DNA from: Pseudomonadota bacterium | GTDB taxonomy: Bacteria; Pseudomonadota; Alphaproteobacteria; Sphingomonadales; Sphingomonadaceae | Direction of reading: 5' to 3' | Assembly (NCBI GenBank): GCA_963205265.1 | Contig: CAUJJI010000240.1 | Coordinates: forward strand, 1 to 55,309 | DNA length: 55,309 nucleotides | Part shown: positions 55,192 to 55,309 of the stretch, in pieces | Position numbering within the stretch: position 1 is the first letter of the stretch | How the letters are laid out: each line of letters starts with the position of its first letter | Made by a program: the position numbers and the translations under genes | The notes under the pieces: model-generated | What the model saw: only the letters and a program-made list of their open reading frames with translations | Told to the model about the DNA's origin: nothing | Database searches by the model: none

Positions 55192-55309
55192 CGAATGCGG
55201 GCTAACGCCGGGGAAGGAAACACACGCACGGGACGGCCGGCGCTTGTGGTTTGCCTGGCGCGACAGGCTTGGCTGGTTGCGAGCCCTGCGGTGCGAGGCG
55301 TCGGCGGGT

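Overview
The window is a GC-rich chromosomal segment with dense, often overlapping genes. Several gene families and intergenic repeat families (for example the TCCTCCCC...GGGGGAGGGGGACC elements, the CTAGAGTG...CACTCTAG element, and a serS-surE-LysM/M23 peptidase order) point to an alphaproteobacterium, most likely a sphingomonad (Sphingomonas/Novosphingobium type). I infer this from gene content and repeat style, not from a marker gene. I saw no rRNA, tRNA, CRISPR array, transposase, integrase or phage gene.

Layout. 1-5833: an RND efflux operon on the minus strand (periplasmic adaptor, pump, NodT-type outer-membrane factor). 6007-8432: an amidohydrolase and a GH130 glycoside phosphorylase/hydrolase, both minus. 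8504-9889: fumC. 10095-15606: a compact biotin operon, bioB-bioF-(BioH/BioG-like esterase)-bioC-bioD-bioA, with start/stop overlaps from bioF onward. 15596-16111: a double-ACT protein, converging on bioA and divergent from the next operon.

16381-22488 is the most interesting block. Five tightly coupled plus-strand genes encode a small BcsB-like periplasmic protein with a C-terminal anchor, a family 2 processive glycosyltransferase with an N-terminal MshEN/T2SSE_N-like domain, a polytopic membrane protein resembling GT-C enzymes, a receiver protein with a degenerate GGDEF domain, and an outer-membrane beta-barrel protein. Together they look like an envelope-spanning, synthase-dependent polysaccharide secretion system related to, but distinct from, cellulose (Bcs) and E. 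coli NfrA/NfrB.

22597-44835 is a catabolic accessory region: FAH-fold hydrolase, TetR regulator, two-gene acyl-CoA dehydrogenase, amidohydrolases, Rieske oxygenase, hydantoinase/oxoprolinase-type B and A subunits, TauD-like dioxygenase, FAD-dependent dehydrogenase, SRPBCC, NTF2-like and SDR proteins. Its intergenic regions carry several palindromic operator-like sites, including a 16/19-conserved motif shared by two amidohydrolase promoters. It is interrupted by a PilZ protein and a CHASE4-like/degenerate GGDEF protein (35993-37963) and by galE. The substrate cannot be read from the sequence.

44900-51808: an MgtA-type P-ATPase, a DUF3008 protein, an SDR, a second Rieske oxygenase with a long N-terminal extension, and a membrane acyltransferase followed by a truncated DUF2892 remnant. 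52012-54998: serS, surE and a LysM/M23 peptidase, ordinary housekeeping genes. The two ends of the window carry the same repeat in opposite orientation, with a 111-bp stretch that is identical base for base.
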